This document shows, in pieces, positions 13,563 to 23,700 of a stretch of 64,000 nt of DNA (within the stretch, counting starts at the first letter, position 1; each line of letters starts with the position of its first letter). Source of the DNA: Amycolatopsis sp. MtRt-6 (lineage in GTDB: Bacteria; Actinomycetota; Actinomycetes; Mycobacteriales; Pseudonocardiaceae); assembly GCF_017308975.1 (NCBI RefSeq), contig NZ_JADWPD010000002.1, positions 486,310 through 550,309 of the forward strand, in the 5' to 3' direction. The notes beneath the pieces are model-generated. The model saw only the letters and a list, made by a program, of their open reading frames with translations, did not search any database and was not told the origin of the DNA. Both the position numbers and the translations under genes were made by a program.

Positions 13563-14422
13563 CTTCGAGGGGCCGGGCAGGCGCAGGCCGTCGTGGAGGG
13601 GGACCAGTTCCGGCTGGAGCACCATCGCCGCGCCGCCGATGGCCGGGGCCGTGGCCGCGCGCTCCAGCTCCTCGCGGATCGCCGGGACGTACGACGCGCC
13701 CGCGATCGCGAAACTCGGGCCCGTCAGCACCACCGCCTCCAGATCCATCACGTTCGCCAACGTGCGGACCCCCACCGCCACGTACCGCGCCGACCGCTCG
13801 AGCAAGGCCACCGCCGCGGCGTCACCGCGCCGGGCCGCGCGGCTCAGCGCGCCGAAGTCCGCCGGCACCGACGCGCCGCGCAGGCCCGCCGCACGGGACA
13901 GCCTGCTGTCGGCCCGGGCGCGCGAAACCACCGCCGCCGGGCCGGCGAGAGCCTCCAGGCAGCCGCGGGCGCCGCACCAGCACTCCGGGCCGTCGAGGTC
14001 CAGGCAGACGTGGCCGGCCTCCCCGGTGTTGCCGCTCGTGCCGCGGAACGTCAGGCCGTTGACCAGCAGGCCGCCCCGATCCCGGTACCCATGTAGACCG
14101 CCGCGAACGTCGCCGACGTCCCCGCTCCCCCGGACCACAGCTCGCCGAGCGCGGCCGCCGCGGCGTCGTTCTCCACCAGCACCGGCCGGCCCGTCACCCG
14201 GCGCAGTTCCTCGCCCAGCGGGTACTCCAGCCACTGGCGCATCGACGGCGGCGACACCCCGGCCGGGGCGAGCGGGCCGGGGAACACGAGCCCGAACCCG
14301 AGCAGCCGCGTCCGGTCGATCCCCGCGCCGGTGACCAGGGTCGCGGCCTCCGCCGCCATCTCGGCGACGACCTCGGCGGCCGTCGCCGAGCCCGGCCCCG
14401 GGCGGCTGGTGCGGGCGACCAC
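13545..14422 (-). pseudogene. ROK-family gene, frameshifted and N-terminally truncated
   Basis: Two frames together encode a ROK (repressor/kinase) domain. The first, from 14422, gives GFGLVFPGPL, VENDAAAAALGELW and YMGTGIGA, then runs off frame. The second resumes with GLLVNGLTFRG, GEAGHVCLDLDGPECWCGARGC (the ROK zinc motif) and the full C-terminus to 13545. One base appears missing in the run GGGGCGGCC at 14069-14077: restoring one G rejoins the frames exactly. The DNA-binding N-terminus and the ATP-binding Asp-x-Gly-Gly-Thr motif are absent; upstream frames hit stops. A true pseudogene is most likely; a sequencing error could explain the frameshift but not the missing N-terminus. Confidence 0.75.
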
Positions 14423-14521
14423 GGCACCGGATCGACGGCGACGCGGTCACCGAGCGCTGGTCACCGGCCGCGCACTACGTCCCGCGCGGCAGCACCGGCC
14501 CGGCCGGCGGGTAGCCGCGGG

Positions 14522-14992
14522 TCAGGCGCCTTCCACCGCACCCGGCGGCAGGAAGTCGACGTCGTGCAGGGCCGACAGCCGCACCACCTCGGCCGGGTCG
14601 GTCAGGTCGTGGAGCCGGTCGAACAGCTGGGCCAGCCGGCCCGCCGGGCTCACCCAGAACAAACCGCGGGTGATGCCTTCGCTGCGGTTGTAGTACGCGT
14701 GCGGCAGGCCCTTCGGCATCCGCACGGTGTCGCCCGGCCCGGCCGTCGTCCACTCGCCGTCGAGGTACAGGGTGAAGACGCCGTCCAGGACGTAGATGTG
14801 TTCGTCCTGGGTCGGGTGTACGTGCGGTGGCACCCCGGTGCCCGGCGGGTCGTGGGTTTCGAACGCGAAACTCGTCTCGCTCGCCGCCTTCATGAAGTAG
14901 GTGTGCCCCAGCACGTTCCACACCTTCGTCCCCGCGCCGGCCGGGGTGATCCCCTTCGGCAGCGGGCCGAGCACGATTTCCTCGCCGGTCAT
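14522..14992 (-). CDS. Cupin domain protein
   Basis: A 156-residue single-domain cupin. The metal-site motifs are visible: HVHPTQDEHIYVLDG (motif 1, with two His and a Glu) and PHAYYN (motif 2 His). Its pattern is like quercetin-dioxygenase-type or storage-like small cupins; substrate cannot be told. ATG 14992 has GGAG 5 bases upstream. It may once have been transcribed with the ROK remnant just downstream (99 bases away, same strand). Length normal. Confidence 0.85.
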   Translation of the reverse strand: MTGEEIVLGPLPKGITPAGAGTKVWNVLGHTYFMKAASETSFAFETHDPPGTGVPPHVHPTQDEHIYVLDGVFTLYLDGEWTTAGPGDTVRMPKGLPHAYYNRSEGITRGLFWVSPAGRLAQLFDRLHDLTDPAEVVRLSALHDVDFLPPGAVEGA

Positions 14993-15178
14993 CGTCTCTC
15001 CTTCGTCGAAGTCTTGTCGGGCTGGTGTAGCAGGGCCCGGAGGTTGGCTTCGGCGGACCGCGCAGACGCGACCCCTCCAAGCTACCGGCGATCGAACACA
15101 GGGTCATCACTCGATCGGGCATGAACACCGGAAACCACGACAGGGCAACCGAAGCGTGGACGACGTCAATACATGGTC

Positions 15179-15673
15179 CTAGCACACCTCGGCCGTGAAC
15201 CCGGCCGCCGCGGCGAGGCTCACCAGGTCGTCGGCGCGGGTCGATGGCAGCAGCACCAACGGATAGCAGTCGGACTCGATGTCGAGGACCGCGAGGACCG
15301 TTCCGGTGTCGCGCAGCCGGTTTCCCGCCGCGTCGAGGAACTCGTCCGTCGGCAGCTCGCTGTGCGCCAGCTCCGCCCACACCTCGTCCGCCGCCGGTGC
15401 GGACCGCAGCGCCCGCAGGCCGGCCGTGATCTCGTCGGGCGCTTCCTTCCAGTCGATCTCGGCCAGCAGGCCGTGGTCGGTGAGGGCGTCCACCAGCGCC
15501 GTCCACGGCAGCAGCTCGAACGGCTCGTCGATGCCGCGCTCGTCGAGCCGCTCGGCGTGCTCCCGCACGAACGCTTCGGGGTCGTCGTGGGCGGCCGCGG
15601 CGTGCGCGGCCACCTGCGGGGTGTCCGGGGCCAGCAGACCGGCCACGGCCAGGAGCGCGTCACGTGCCGTCAT
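15179..15673 (-). CDS. DUF6630-like protein
   Basis: A 164-residue acidic soluble protein. The pattern LLAEIDWKEAPDEI and VLAVLDIESDCYPLVLLP resembles the DUF6630 group often found near polymorphic toxins or in SMI1/KNR4-like neighbourhoods. No catalytic motif seen. Start ATG 15673 has GGAGG 6 bases before it; upstream in-frame codons read into a region without coding character. It stands alone, divergent from a membrane protein gene. Function unknown. Confidence 0.7.
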   Translation of the reverse strand: MTARDALLAVAGLLAPDTPQVAAHAAAAHDDPEAFVREHAERLDERGIDEPFELLPWTALVDALTDHGLLAEIDWKEAPDEITAGLRALRSAPAADEVWAELAHSELPTDEFLDAAGNRLRDTGTVLAVLDIESDCYPLVLLPSTRADDLVSLAAAAGFTAEVC

Positions 15674-15789
15674 CGATGTCCTCCGCGGGGCCGGGTGTGC
15701 GACCGGCAGATCATGGCAGATCACCCGGCCGGGGGCCGGGGCTGGCGACGCCGGCCACGGGCGACGTACCGTCCGCCCGGAGGGAAACG

Positions 15790-17052
15790 ATGGCCAGGTG
15801 GACGCGGCTGCCCCGGGGGATCGCCGCGGTGTACGCCCGGTCCTGGCACCAGCTCACCTCCGTCGGCGAGCGCCACACCGACGTCCTGCCCGCGCTCGTG
15901 CTCGTGTCGGCGTTGATCGCCGTCCCGGTCACCGGCCTGGTGCGCCTGCTGCAGACGTTCACCGTCACCAGCCCGCGCCCGGTGACGGCGCTCCTCGGGG
16001 TGCTGCCCGGCGCCCTGCTGTCGGTGGCCGGCCTGGGCGCGGTCCTGTGGGCGTTCGGGAACGTCAAGCAGGCCGCCGCCCGCGCCTACGGCGTCGGCCT
16101 GCTCGCCTCGGTGCTCACCCCCCTGCTGACGGTCGAGGCGACCGCGGGCATCGTCACCGTCCTCTGGCGCCACGGCGGGCTCACCGCGCGGCCGGGCAGC
16201 GTCCCCGGCCTGTGGGCGAGCGAGCGGTATTTCCTCTGGCACACGCTCGACGCGGTCCCGTTCCTGGAGGTCGAGGACACGTTCGCCTGGCCGGAGCCGG
16301 CCGAGCTGTCCGGCACGGCGGCGGGCACGATCGTAGTGGCCCTGAAGGTGGTCCTGCTGCTGCCCATGGCGAGACTGCTGGTCTCCGCCTACTGGTGGGT
16401 GCGCAACCGCGAAAGCACCCTGGCGGGCGAGGACATCGGGGAAGACGCCGAAGTCGCCGCGGTGCCCGCGGTCTGGACGCTGCTGCTCGCCGTGCCCGCC
16501 TACGCCGGCGCGTGGTTCCTCTGGCCACCGGAGGCCCCGCTCGCGCGGTGGCTGCGCGACCACGTCCCGCAGCCGCTGGGCTGGGTGACGCCGGCGGTGC
16601 AGTGGCTGACGCTGGCGGTGCTGTTGTTGCTGTGCGGCTTCTTCGGGCTGTGGGTGATCGTCGCGGCGTTCTTCCGGCACAATTCGGCGTGGTGGGCTCT
16701 GGTCGCCGTCGCCGGAGTGCTCCTCTGGGCGCACCTCGCGCTGGTCCTGACGGCGTCGGCGGTCCTGTTGTCAGTCCGGTCCGGCCTCGCCGCGGCGGTC
16801 CCGCCGCTGCCGCCCGACGCCCCCGTCGCCGTGGGGATCGGGGACCAGCTGTGGGGGTTCGCGAACGCCGTGCCGGGCCTCGACATCACCAAGACGACGC
16901 ACTGGACCCGCCGGCACGTGTTCACCGGCTGGCCGGTCGGCGTGATCACCCTCGGCTTCCGCCTGGCGGCCCTCTTCGCCGTGCTGGGGCTGGTCTGGCT
17001 GGTCGCCCGCCTTCCCGGGCTGATCCGGCCCCGGGCGGAAACCACCGGCTAA
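15790..17052 (+). CDS. Polytopic membrane protein of unknown function
   Basis: A 420-residue protein with about nine predicted membrane helices. The first pair (VLPALVLVSALIAVPVTGLV, LLGVLPGALLSVAGLGAVLW) is followed by further hydrophobic blocks, and basic residues favour the cytoplasmic side. I recognise no family signature. GGAGGG lies 6 bases before ATG 15790. A strong hairpin directly follows the stop. No partner gene on the same strand. Confidence 0.75.
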   Translation: MARWTRLPRGIAAVYARSWHQLTSVGERHTDVLPALVLVSALIAVPVTGLVRLLQTFTVTSPRPVTALLGVLPGALLSVAGLGAVLWAFGNVKQAAARAYGVGLLASVLTPLLTVEATAGIVTVLWRHGGLTARPGSVPGLWASERYFLWHTLDAVPFLEVEDTFAWPEPAELSGTAAGTIVVALKVVLLLPMARLLVSAYWWVRNRESTLAGEDIGEDAEVAAVPAVWTLLLAVPAYAGAWFLWPPEAPLARWLRDHVPQPLGWVTPAVQWLTLAVLLLLCGFFGLWVIVAAFFRHNSAWWALVAVAGVLLWAHLALVLTASAVLLSVRSGLAAAVPPLPPDAPVAVGIGDQLWGFANAVPGLDITKTTHWTRRHVFTGWPVGVITLGFRLAALFAVLGLVWLVARLPGLIRPRAETTG

Positions 17053-17054
17053 CC

Positions 17055-17090
17055 ATCCGCCACCCGGCGGAGGTCCGCCGGGTGGCGGAT
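17055..17090 (+). terminator. Perfect 17-bp inverted repeat after the membrane protein gene
   Basis: ATCCGCCACCCGGCGGA (17055-17071), GG, then its exact reverse complement (17074-17090), beginning 2 bases after the stop codon. No U-tract follows, as is common in actinobacteria. It should work as a terminator and may act in both directions. Confidence 0.75.
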
Positions 17091-17235
17091 CCAGATGTCC
17101 ACCGCCGTCCCGTCGAGGGACCACGGCCATCAGCACGAACAGGCCGAGCAGGGTGCTCCCCGCCGGTGCCGAAGCTTCCCCCTCGGCACGGGCGATGGCC
17201 GCGTCGAGGCCGGCCGTCGGCCGCCGGCATCGGAC

Positions 17236-17715
17236 TCAGTCGCGGCCGGCGGCTTCCGGGTACACGTAGGACCCGGCCCCCTCGTCGAGGGCGAACAACC
17301 GCCAGCTCTCGATCCACGGCCCCGAACAGTCCGGGAAGATCTCGAGCCGGATCGGATCGCCGTCGTTCGTGGCCTCGAGGACCACTTCGCCGCCGGGCCC
17401 CAGCTTCGCGCCGGTCACCCGGAAGTCGCCTTCGGCGAACCGTCCCGTCAGGAACTCCGCCTGCGCGTCGAACTTCGTGGTGCCGTTCTCGAACGCTTCG
17501 TCGCGATCGGTGCCACGGTCACGCGGCCAGTTCATGTCCCGCGATCCGAGCAGGATCACGTCACCGTGCACGACGCGGAACGGGCACTGCGCGTGGATCG
17601 TCCAGCCCGTTCCGCCGTCCGGCCGCACCACGACGATCACGATGTTCGCGACCCGCCGGACTTCGGTCAGGCGCAGCCCGCGCAGCGCCTGGACCGCTTC
17701 GGTCACCGAGGTCAT
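17236..17715 (-). CDS. Probable immunity protein for the upstream Rhs toxin
   Basis: A 159-residue soluble acidic protein with no signal peptide. Its ATG (17715) overlaps the Rhs stop in an ATGA, so the two are translationally coupled, the usual arrangement for a cognate immunity gene of a polymorphic toxin. The sequence (VANIVIVVVRPDGG, WTIHAQCPFRVV, ILLGSRDMNWPRD) resembles the small immunity-type domains often placed after Rhs genes, but I cannot assign a named family with certainty. Role inferred mainly from position. No other same-strand gene follows. Confidence 0.6.
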   Translation of the reverse strand: MTSVTEAVQALRGLRLTEVRRVANIVIVVVRPDGGTGWTIHAQCPFRVVHGDVILLGSRDMNWPRDRGTDRDEAFENGTTKFDAQAEFLTGRFAEGDFRVTGAKLGPGGEVVLEATNDGDPIRLEIFPDCSGPWIESWRLFALDEGAGSYVYPEAAGRD

Positions 17716-20700
17716 TCACCACATCCGAACATGCGCAGTCCTTCTCGCAGGATTTCCTGGTACCCGCCGTGCAGCTCACCGATGTTGCGGTGCCAGGCCT
17801 GCCGGTCGGCGCTGGTGAGCTCCCGGCCCGTCAGCTGCCGCACCTGCTGCCTGATCCGGTTCCACGCGGAGTCCGCCTGCTCCTGCTGCTTCTCCCGGCT
17901 CTTCGACGTGGTGTTGCCGTCGTCGTCGTAGTTGTCGCCCGGATCCCAGTTGCGCAGGACCGAGTCGTCCATGCCGGCGCTGCCGCCGACGGCAGCGTAC
18001 ATCGTGCCGCCCAGGATGACGGCCGCTCCCGCGCCGGCCGCGGCACCGAGGCCGACGGCGGCGACCCCGACCTCCGCGACCCCGACGCCCGCCGCGACGA
18101 TCGCGCCGCACGGCTCCAGGATCGCGCAGCCGACGCCGCCGATGATCGCGCCGCCGATCGCGAGGCCCCAGCCGAGGCTGTCCCAGAAGCTGAGGCCGGT
18201 GCGGTCGGCGTACAGCAACGGGTTGCCGCCGGCGTAGGAGTACGGCGTGCGGGTCGTGTCGAGCAGCGGGTCGACGCTGAGGAACAGCGCGGTCGCGGGG
18301 TCGTAGTAGCGGGCGCGGAGGTAGACCAGCCCGGACTCCGCGTCGGTGTACTGGCCCGCGTACCGCAGCGGCGTGCCGGCGGTGCCGGACGCGGTGGCGA
18401 CGCCGTACGGCGTGTACGTGTAGCGCCCGGCGACGGCCCCGGTGCCGTCGAGCAGCGCCAGCGTCGAGCCGATCTGGTCGTGGACGAACCAGGAGGTCGC
18501 CGCCGCGCCGATCTGCTCGATCGGCAGCCGCCCCGGCCCGTAGAGGTAGCTGGTGGTGCCGTCGCTCAGGATGTTCGGCGTGCCGCCGTTGTCCCAGACG
18601 AACGTCGTGGTCACGCCACCCGCCGTCTTCGACGTCCGCAGGCCGTTGCCGTCGTAGCGGTAGGTCGCCGACGTCGCCGGCCCGGTGAACGCCGTCAGCC
18701 GCGACGCCTGGTCGTAGGCGTAGGTCGCCGAGCCGGCGGTCTTCCGGTTGCCCACGCCGTCGTGGGTCACCGCGGTGGCGCCGGCGGGGGTGGTGGCGCA
18801 GGCCGGGTTCGTGACCGTCCCGGCCGCCGACGACCAGCACAGCTGCCCGGCCGCGTCGAACGCCTGCGTGGTGGCCCCGACGGTCGTCGGGTTGTCGGCG
18901 GCGTCGGTCGTGTAGGTCGCCGAGCCGTCGGAGGCCAGCTGCTCCTTGGGGTTGTACCCGAAGGTCTGCGACGCCTGACCCACCGTGCGGGTGGCCGGCT
19001 GCCCGGCCGGATCACGGCCGTAGGTCGCGGACAGCACGGTCGTGGTGCCGGTGACTGCCGTGGTCGACGTCAGCCTGCCGGTGTCGTCGACGCCGTCGGT
19101 GACCGTGGTGCCGTTCGGGTACGTGGTCGTCTTGACCACGCTGTCGTTGTCGTAGCCGAAGGTGGTCTTGTTGCCGTTCCAGTCGGTGACCGTCCTGAGC
19201 CGGCCGGCGTCGTCGAAGGTGCGGGCGACCGGGGTGGGGTGGCCGGGGTAGGTGATCGACGTCTGGTTGCCGGCGTCGTCGTAGCCGTACCCGACCGCCG
19301 CCCCGGAGCCCTGGGTCTGGGCGGTGACCTCGCCGAAGGTGTCGTAGGTCCACGTCGACGTCCCGGTGCCGTCGGTCATCGACACCCGGTGCCCGTCCGG
19401 GTCGTAGCCGTAGGTGACGCCCGGTGTCACGCCGTCGGAGTACTGCACCGACTTCGTCCGCCCCGCCGCGTCGTAGCCGATCGTCGTGACTCGGCCCTGG
19501 GCATCGGTGCTGGTCAACACTCGCCCGGCCGGGTCCAGGTGCGACGTGGTGGTGCGGTTGTCCGGATCCGTGCGGGAGTTCTCGCGGCCCTGGCCGTCGT
19601 AGCCGTATGTGGTCTTCGCGTTCAGGCCGTTGACGGTGTCGGCGATGGTGCCGTCGGGGTTGTAGCCGGTGATCTGGGTGGTGTTGTCCGGCTGGGTGAC
19701 CTTCACCCGCTGGCCGGCCGGATCGATCGTCGTGACCGTGGTCCGGTGGTTGGCGTCGGTGGTCGAGGTCTTGTTGCCGTCGGCGTCGTAGGTCGCCGAA
19801 GCGGTGTGGCCGAGCGCGTCGGTGGTGGCGGTGACGTTGCCGTGGGCGTCCTGGTGGTAGGTGGTGCAGCCCTTGGCGGGCGGGGTGCAGCCTGGGGCGA
19901 CGCCGGCCGCGGTGCCATTGCCGTCCACTGTGGACGTCAGCCACCCGGTGCCGGTGTCGTAGCCGGACTGTGTCTTGTCCCCCATCGGGTTCGTCACCGA
20001 GACCTTGTCGCCGAAGGCGTCGAAGGCGGTCGTGGTGGTCTTGCCGTCCGGGTCGGCGACGCGGGTCTGGTCCGCCGGGTGCGCGGCGTCGTCGTAGTAG
20101 AAGTTCACGGTGCGGACGGGAGCGGGCCCGAAGTTGCCGGTGATCGACTCGACGACGTTGTTCGCCCGGGTGACCGAGGTCGAGGTCAGGTCGAGCACCC
20201 CGGCCGCGCCGGCCGGGATATGCCCGGCCTGGTCGTACCCCTCGACGGTGGCGACGCCGTTCGCGTCGATCGTCTCCAGCAGGTTCCCGGCGTCGTCGTA
20301 GACCCAGTTCGTGGTGAAGCCGAGGGCGTTCGACTCCGATGTCTTGCGGCCGCGGTCGTCGTAGGTGAACGTCTCCGCCCCGCCGTCGGGGTCGGTCTGC
20401 GTGCTGACGCCCAGGGTGACCGGGTCGTAGGTGTAGGACGTCGTACCCGCGTCGGGCGTGCCGTAGCCCTTGGTCTCCGAGACCAGCAGGCCGTTCTGGT
20501 AGGTGTCCAGCTTCCGGTGCCCGGCCGGGTCGGTCGTGAGGACCTGGCCCGCGGCCAGCCCGCCGTCCGGGCCGTAGGTGAACGTCGTGGCGTGACCGTT
20601 CGGGTCGGTCTGCGTGCGCACCCGTTCGGCGCTGTCGTAGGCCATCGAGGTCACCGCCGACGCCGGGCCGGCGAAGTTGGCCGGGGACCGCATCGACGTC

Positions 20701-23700
20701 ATCAGGTGGTTGCCGTCGTAGGTGTACTTCGCGTGGTCGTCGTCCTTCAACGAGGGCGTCCGGGTCGTGCCCACCCCGTAGACGTCGGTGAGGTTTCCGG
20801 TGGCGTCGTAGCCGTAGGTGACCTGGCGGCCGGCCGTGTCGGCGAGACCGGTGATGTGGTTGCCGGTCCAGGTCAGCGTGTACTTGCGGCCCGCGGGATC
20901 GGTGATCGTCGCCAGGTGGCCGGAGCCGTCGTAGGCCAGTGTCGTCTGGTACGCCGGAACGGCCTTGCTCCCGGCCCGGTCCGTCTCCGCGGTCAACCGC
21001 CCGCCGGCGGCGTCGAACGTGAAGATCGCGGTGCCGCGCCGGGTGTAGACGTAGTTCGAGCCCGTCTTCACCAGGGTGGCGTCGTACCGCGGCGCCGCGG
21101 GCGCGTAGGTGCCGTTCGAGAGGGTGAAGGTGACCGCGGACCCGTCCTCCTGCTTCACGGTCACGTTGCCGGTCGTGCCGTCCGTGGCCGCCGTCAGGTT
21201 GTAGGAGTACGTCCAGCCCCAGCCGAACGGGCCGTCCGCGGCCAGCGCCTTGTTGGGGCCGTTGAGGTCGGCGATGCCCTCGGCGTAGCTGCGGGCGAAG
21301 TTCAGCGCCATGCCGCGGCCGGGCGTGGCGAGGTCGGTGAAGCTGTCGCCGAAGTAGCCGGTCGAGGTGTCGACCGGGTCGCCGGCGGTGCGCTTCGCGC
21401 AGCCACAGGCGATGAACGCCGGGTTCGAGCCGCGGGGGGCGTCCTGGATGCCCGGCGGGCCGCCGATCGGCTGGCCCGGCGTGCCACCCTGGGGCACGAA
21501 CGCGACCGCGTCGAAGGCGACGTCGAAGTCGGAGTAGCCGAAGCCGCCGTTGTCGACCGAGCTGCCGTTGTTGGTCAGGGTGACGTTGCCGCCGTTCTGC
21601 ATGGCGAACGTGCCGATGGTGACCCACTGCTCGGAGTTCCACGCCTGGTTGACGCGGATCTTCCACGGCGCGACCCCGCCACCGGGGTTGATGGTGTAGA
21701 CGACGTTCGTCGCCTGCGCGCCGAGGCCGGGCAGGTGCAGCTTGACCTTGTAGTACTGCAGCGACGGCAGGTTCGGCGTCCACACGCCGGTGTTGATCAG
21801 CGCCGGGTTCGAGCCGTCCTCGGTGTGGGTGAACAGCACGCGGCCGCCGAGGCCGGTGCCGAGCTGGTGGGTGTCGATCGCGCCGATCGGGTCGCCGGCG
21901 GAGTTCGTGCCGTAGGTGTAGGTGAACGTGCCGTTGCTCGACCAGTTCGCGCCGCCGCAGCCCTGCAGGTTCAGCCGGTTCGGCTCGTCGTCGACGATGA
22001 TCGACCCGCTCGGCACCTTCGCGGTGTCCTGGCTGCACGTCGGCGGGTTCTGCGTCGGGTTCGCCGGTTCGGAACCGCCGGAAACGGCATACGGGCTGGT
22101 CGCGCACGTCGTGGCGCAGCTGGGGATCCAGGTCACCGGGTTGTGCCACCAGCACTGGAAGTCGTCGAGCATGCAGTGGCTGGCACCCGGGTTGGACGTG
22201 TTGGTGTTGTTCGGGTCGCACTGGTTGGCGGACAGGGAGCACATCGCGGTGTAGGGCGCGGGCTGCACCCAGCTCTGCCCGCCGTTGTACGTCGGCTTCG
22301 CGTACGCGGGCTTGCTGTAGCGGATCAGCGGGCTCGCGGTCCAGCCGAGCACGCGCTCCTGGTACGGCCAGCTCGCCGGGTGCGCGGCGTCGGCGTAGGT
22401 GTCCTGCAGGTACGGATCGCGGTTGGGCGGGTAGTCGAGGTTGGCCGGGTTGTTGGTCCAGCCCAAGCCCCACGTGCCGTGCGGGCCGGTGCAGGACGGG
22501 CCGGGCGTGCAGCCGGTGGTGTTGCCGTTGGCCGCGTTCGGCTGGATGCCCGAGTTGTACGCCCAGGCGGCGAAGTACCAGTTCTCCAGGTAGCGCGGGT
22601 CGGCGTTGTTGGCGGTGATCCCGTCGGCGTAGAGCTGGTTCCAGGTGCTCTCCAGGATCTGCAGGCCGGCGGCGATGTTCTCCTGGTAGTCGACCGCGAC
22701 CTTCCACTGGCCGTGCGCGGACAGCGAGGTGTCGCCGATGTGCATGCCGTCGGTGACCTGGCTGATGCCGTACCCGCAGTCGGAAGCGGCGTAGTCGATC
22801 GAGACGATGTCGCCGCCGGCGCCGTAGTAGCTGGCGATCAGCGGGTCGCCCGCGGTGCCGGCGGGCGCGTGCCAGGAGGCCTGCGACCAGTTCGACTCCT
22901 GGGCCATGATGCCCTCGAAGATCGACCGCGGCACGGTGTTCGACGCCCCGGCGGGGTGCGACAGCGGGATCAGCGGGAAGTCGCTGTTGGGGGCGTAGGC
23001 GACCAGGCCGAGATTGGCGTACCCGGCCGGGCGCGTGTACGCGCTGCCGGTCAGCAGGCCCTGCTCGGCCAGCTGCACCGCCCAGTCGACCTGGGCCGGG
23101 CTGGGCTGCATGACCTGACGGTCGGCGTTCAGTGGCGGCACCGCGCACTTCGGCGTCTGCGCCTGGGTGGTGTTCGGCGCGGCCTGGCTCGTGTTCGGCT
23201 TTGCCTGGACGGTGTTCGGCGCCGCCTGGGTGGTGGGCGCGGCGTCGGCCTTCGGGCTGAGCCGGCTCTGGCGCGGGGCCTGGGCGGGCTTCGGCGCGGC
23301 GGAATACGTGGGCACCTGGGTGGCGGCGGCCTTCGTGGCGGCGGGGACGGCGGGCGCGAGCACCTTGCCCGTCTTCGTCGCGAGCAGGGCGGGCGCGGCC
23401 TTCCGGCCGTCGGCGTCCGGGCCGAGCAGCGCGTCGCCGTCCAAAGAGGACGCTTCGGCGCCGTGCGCGAGGGCGCCGTCACCCACGCTGCGCACCCCCG
23501 CGGCGGCCAGCGCGCCGGGTGCCGCCGGGGCGGCACCGGAGAGCACGGCGTGCCCGGCGCGGCCCTGGAACAGCTGCACCCGGGTCAGGTCGCCGGAGCC
23601 GAGCGTGGTGACCGTGCCGTCGAGCTCGTGCGCGGCGGTCGCGGTGCGCGTGCCCGGCTTGGTGTGCAGGAAGCTGACGCCGCCGTCGGCGGCCGGGCGC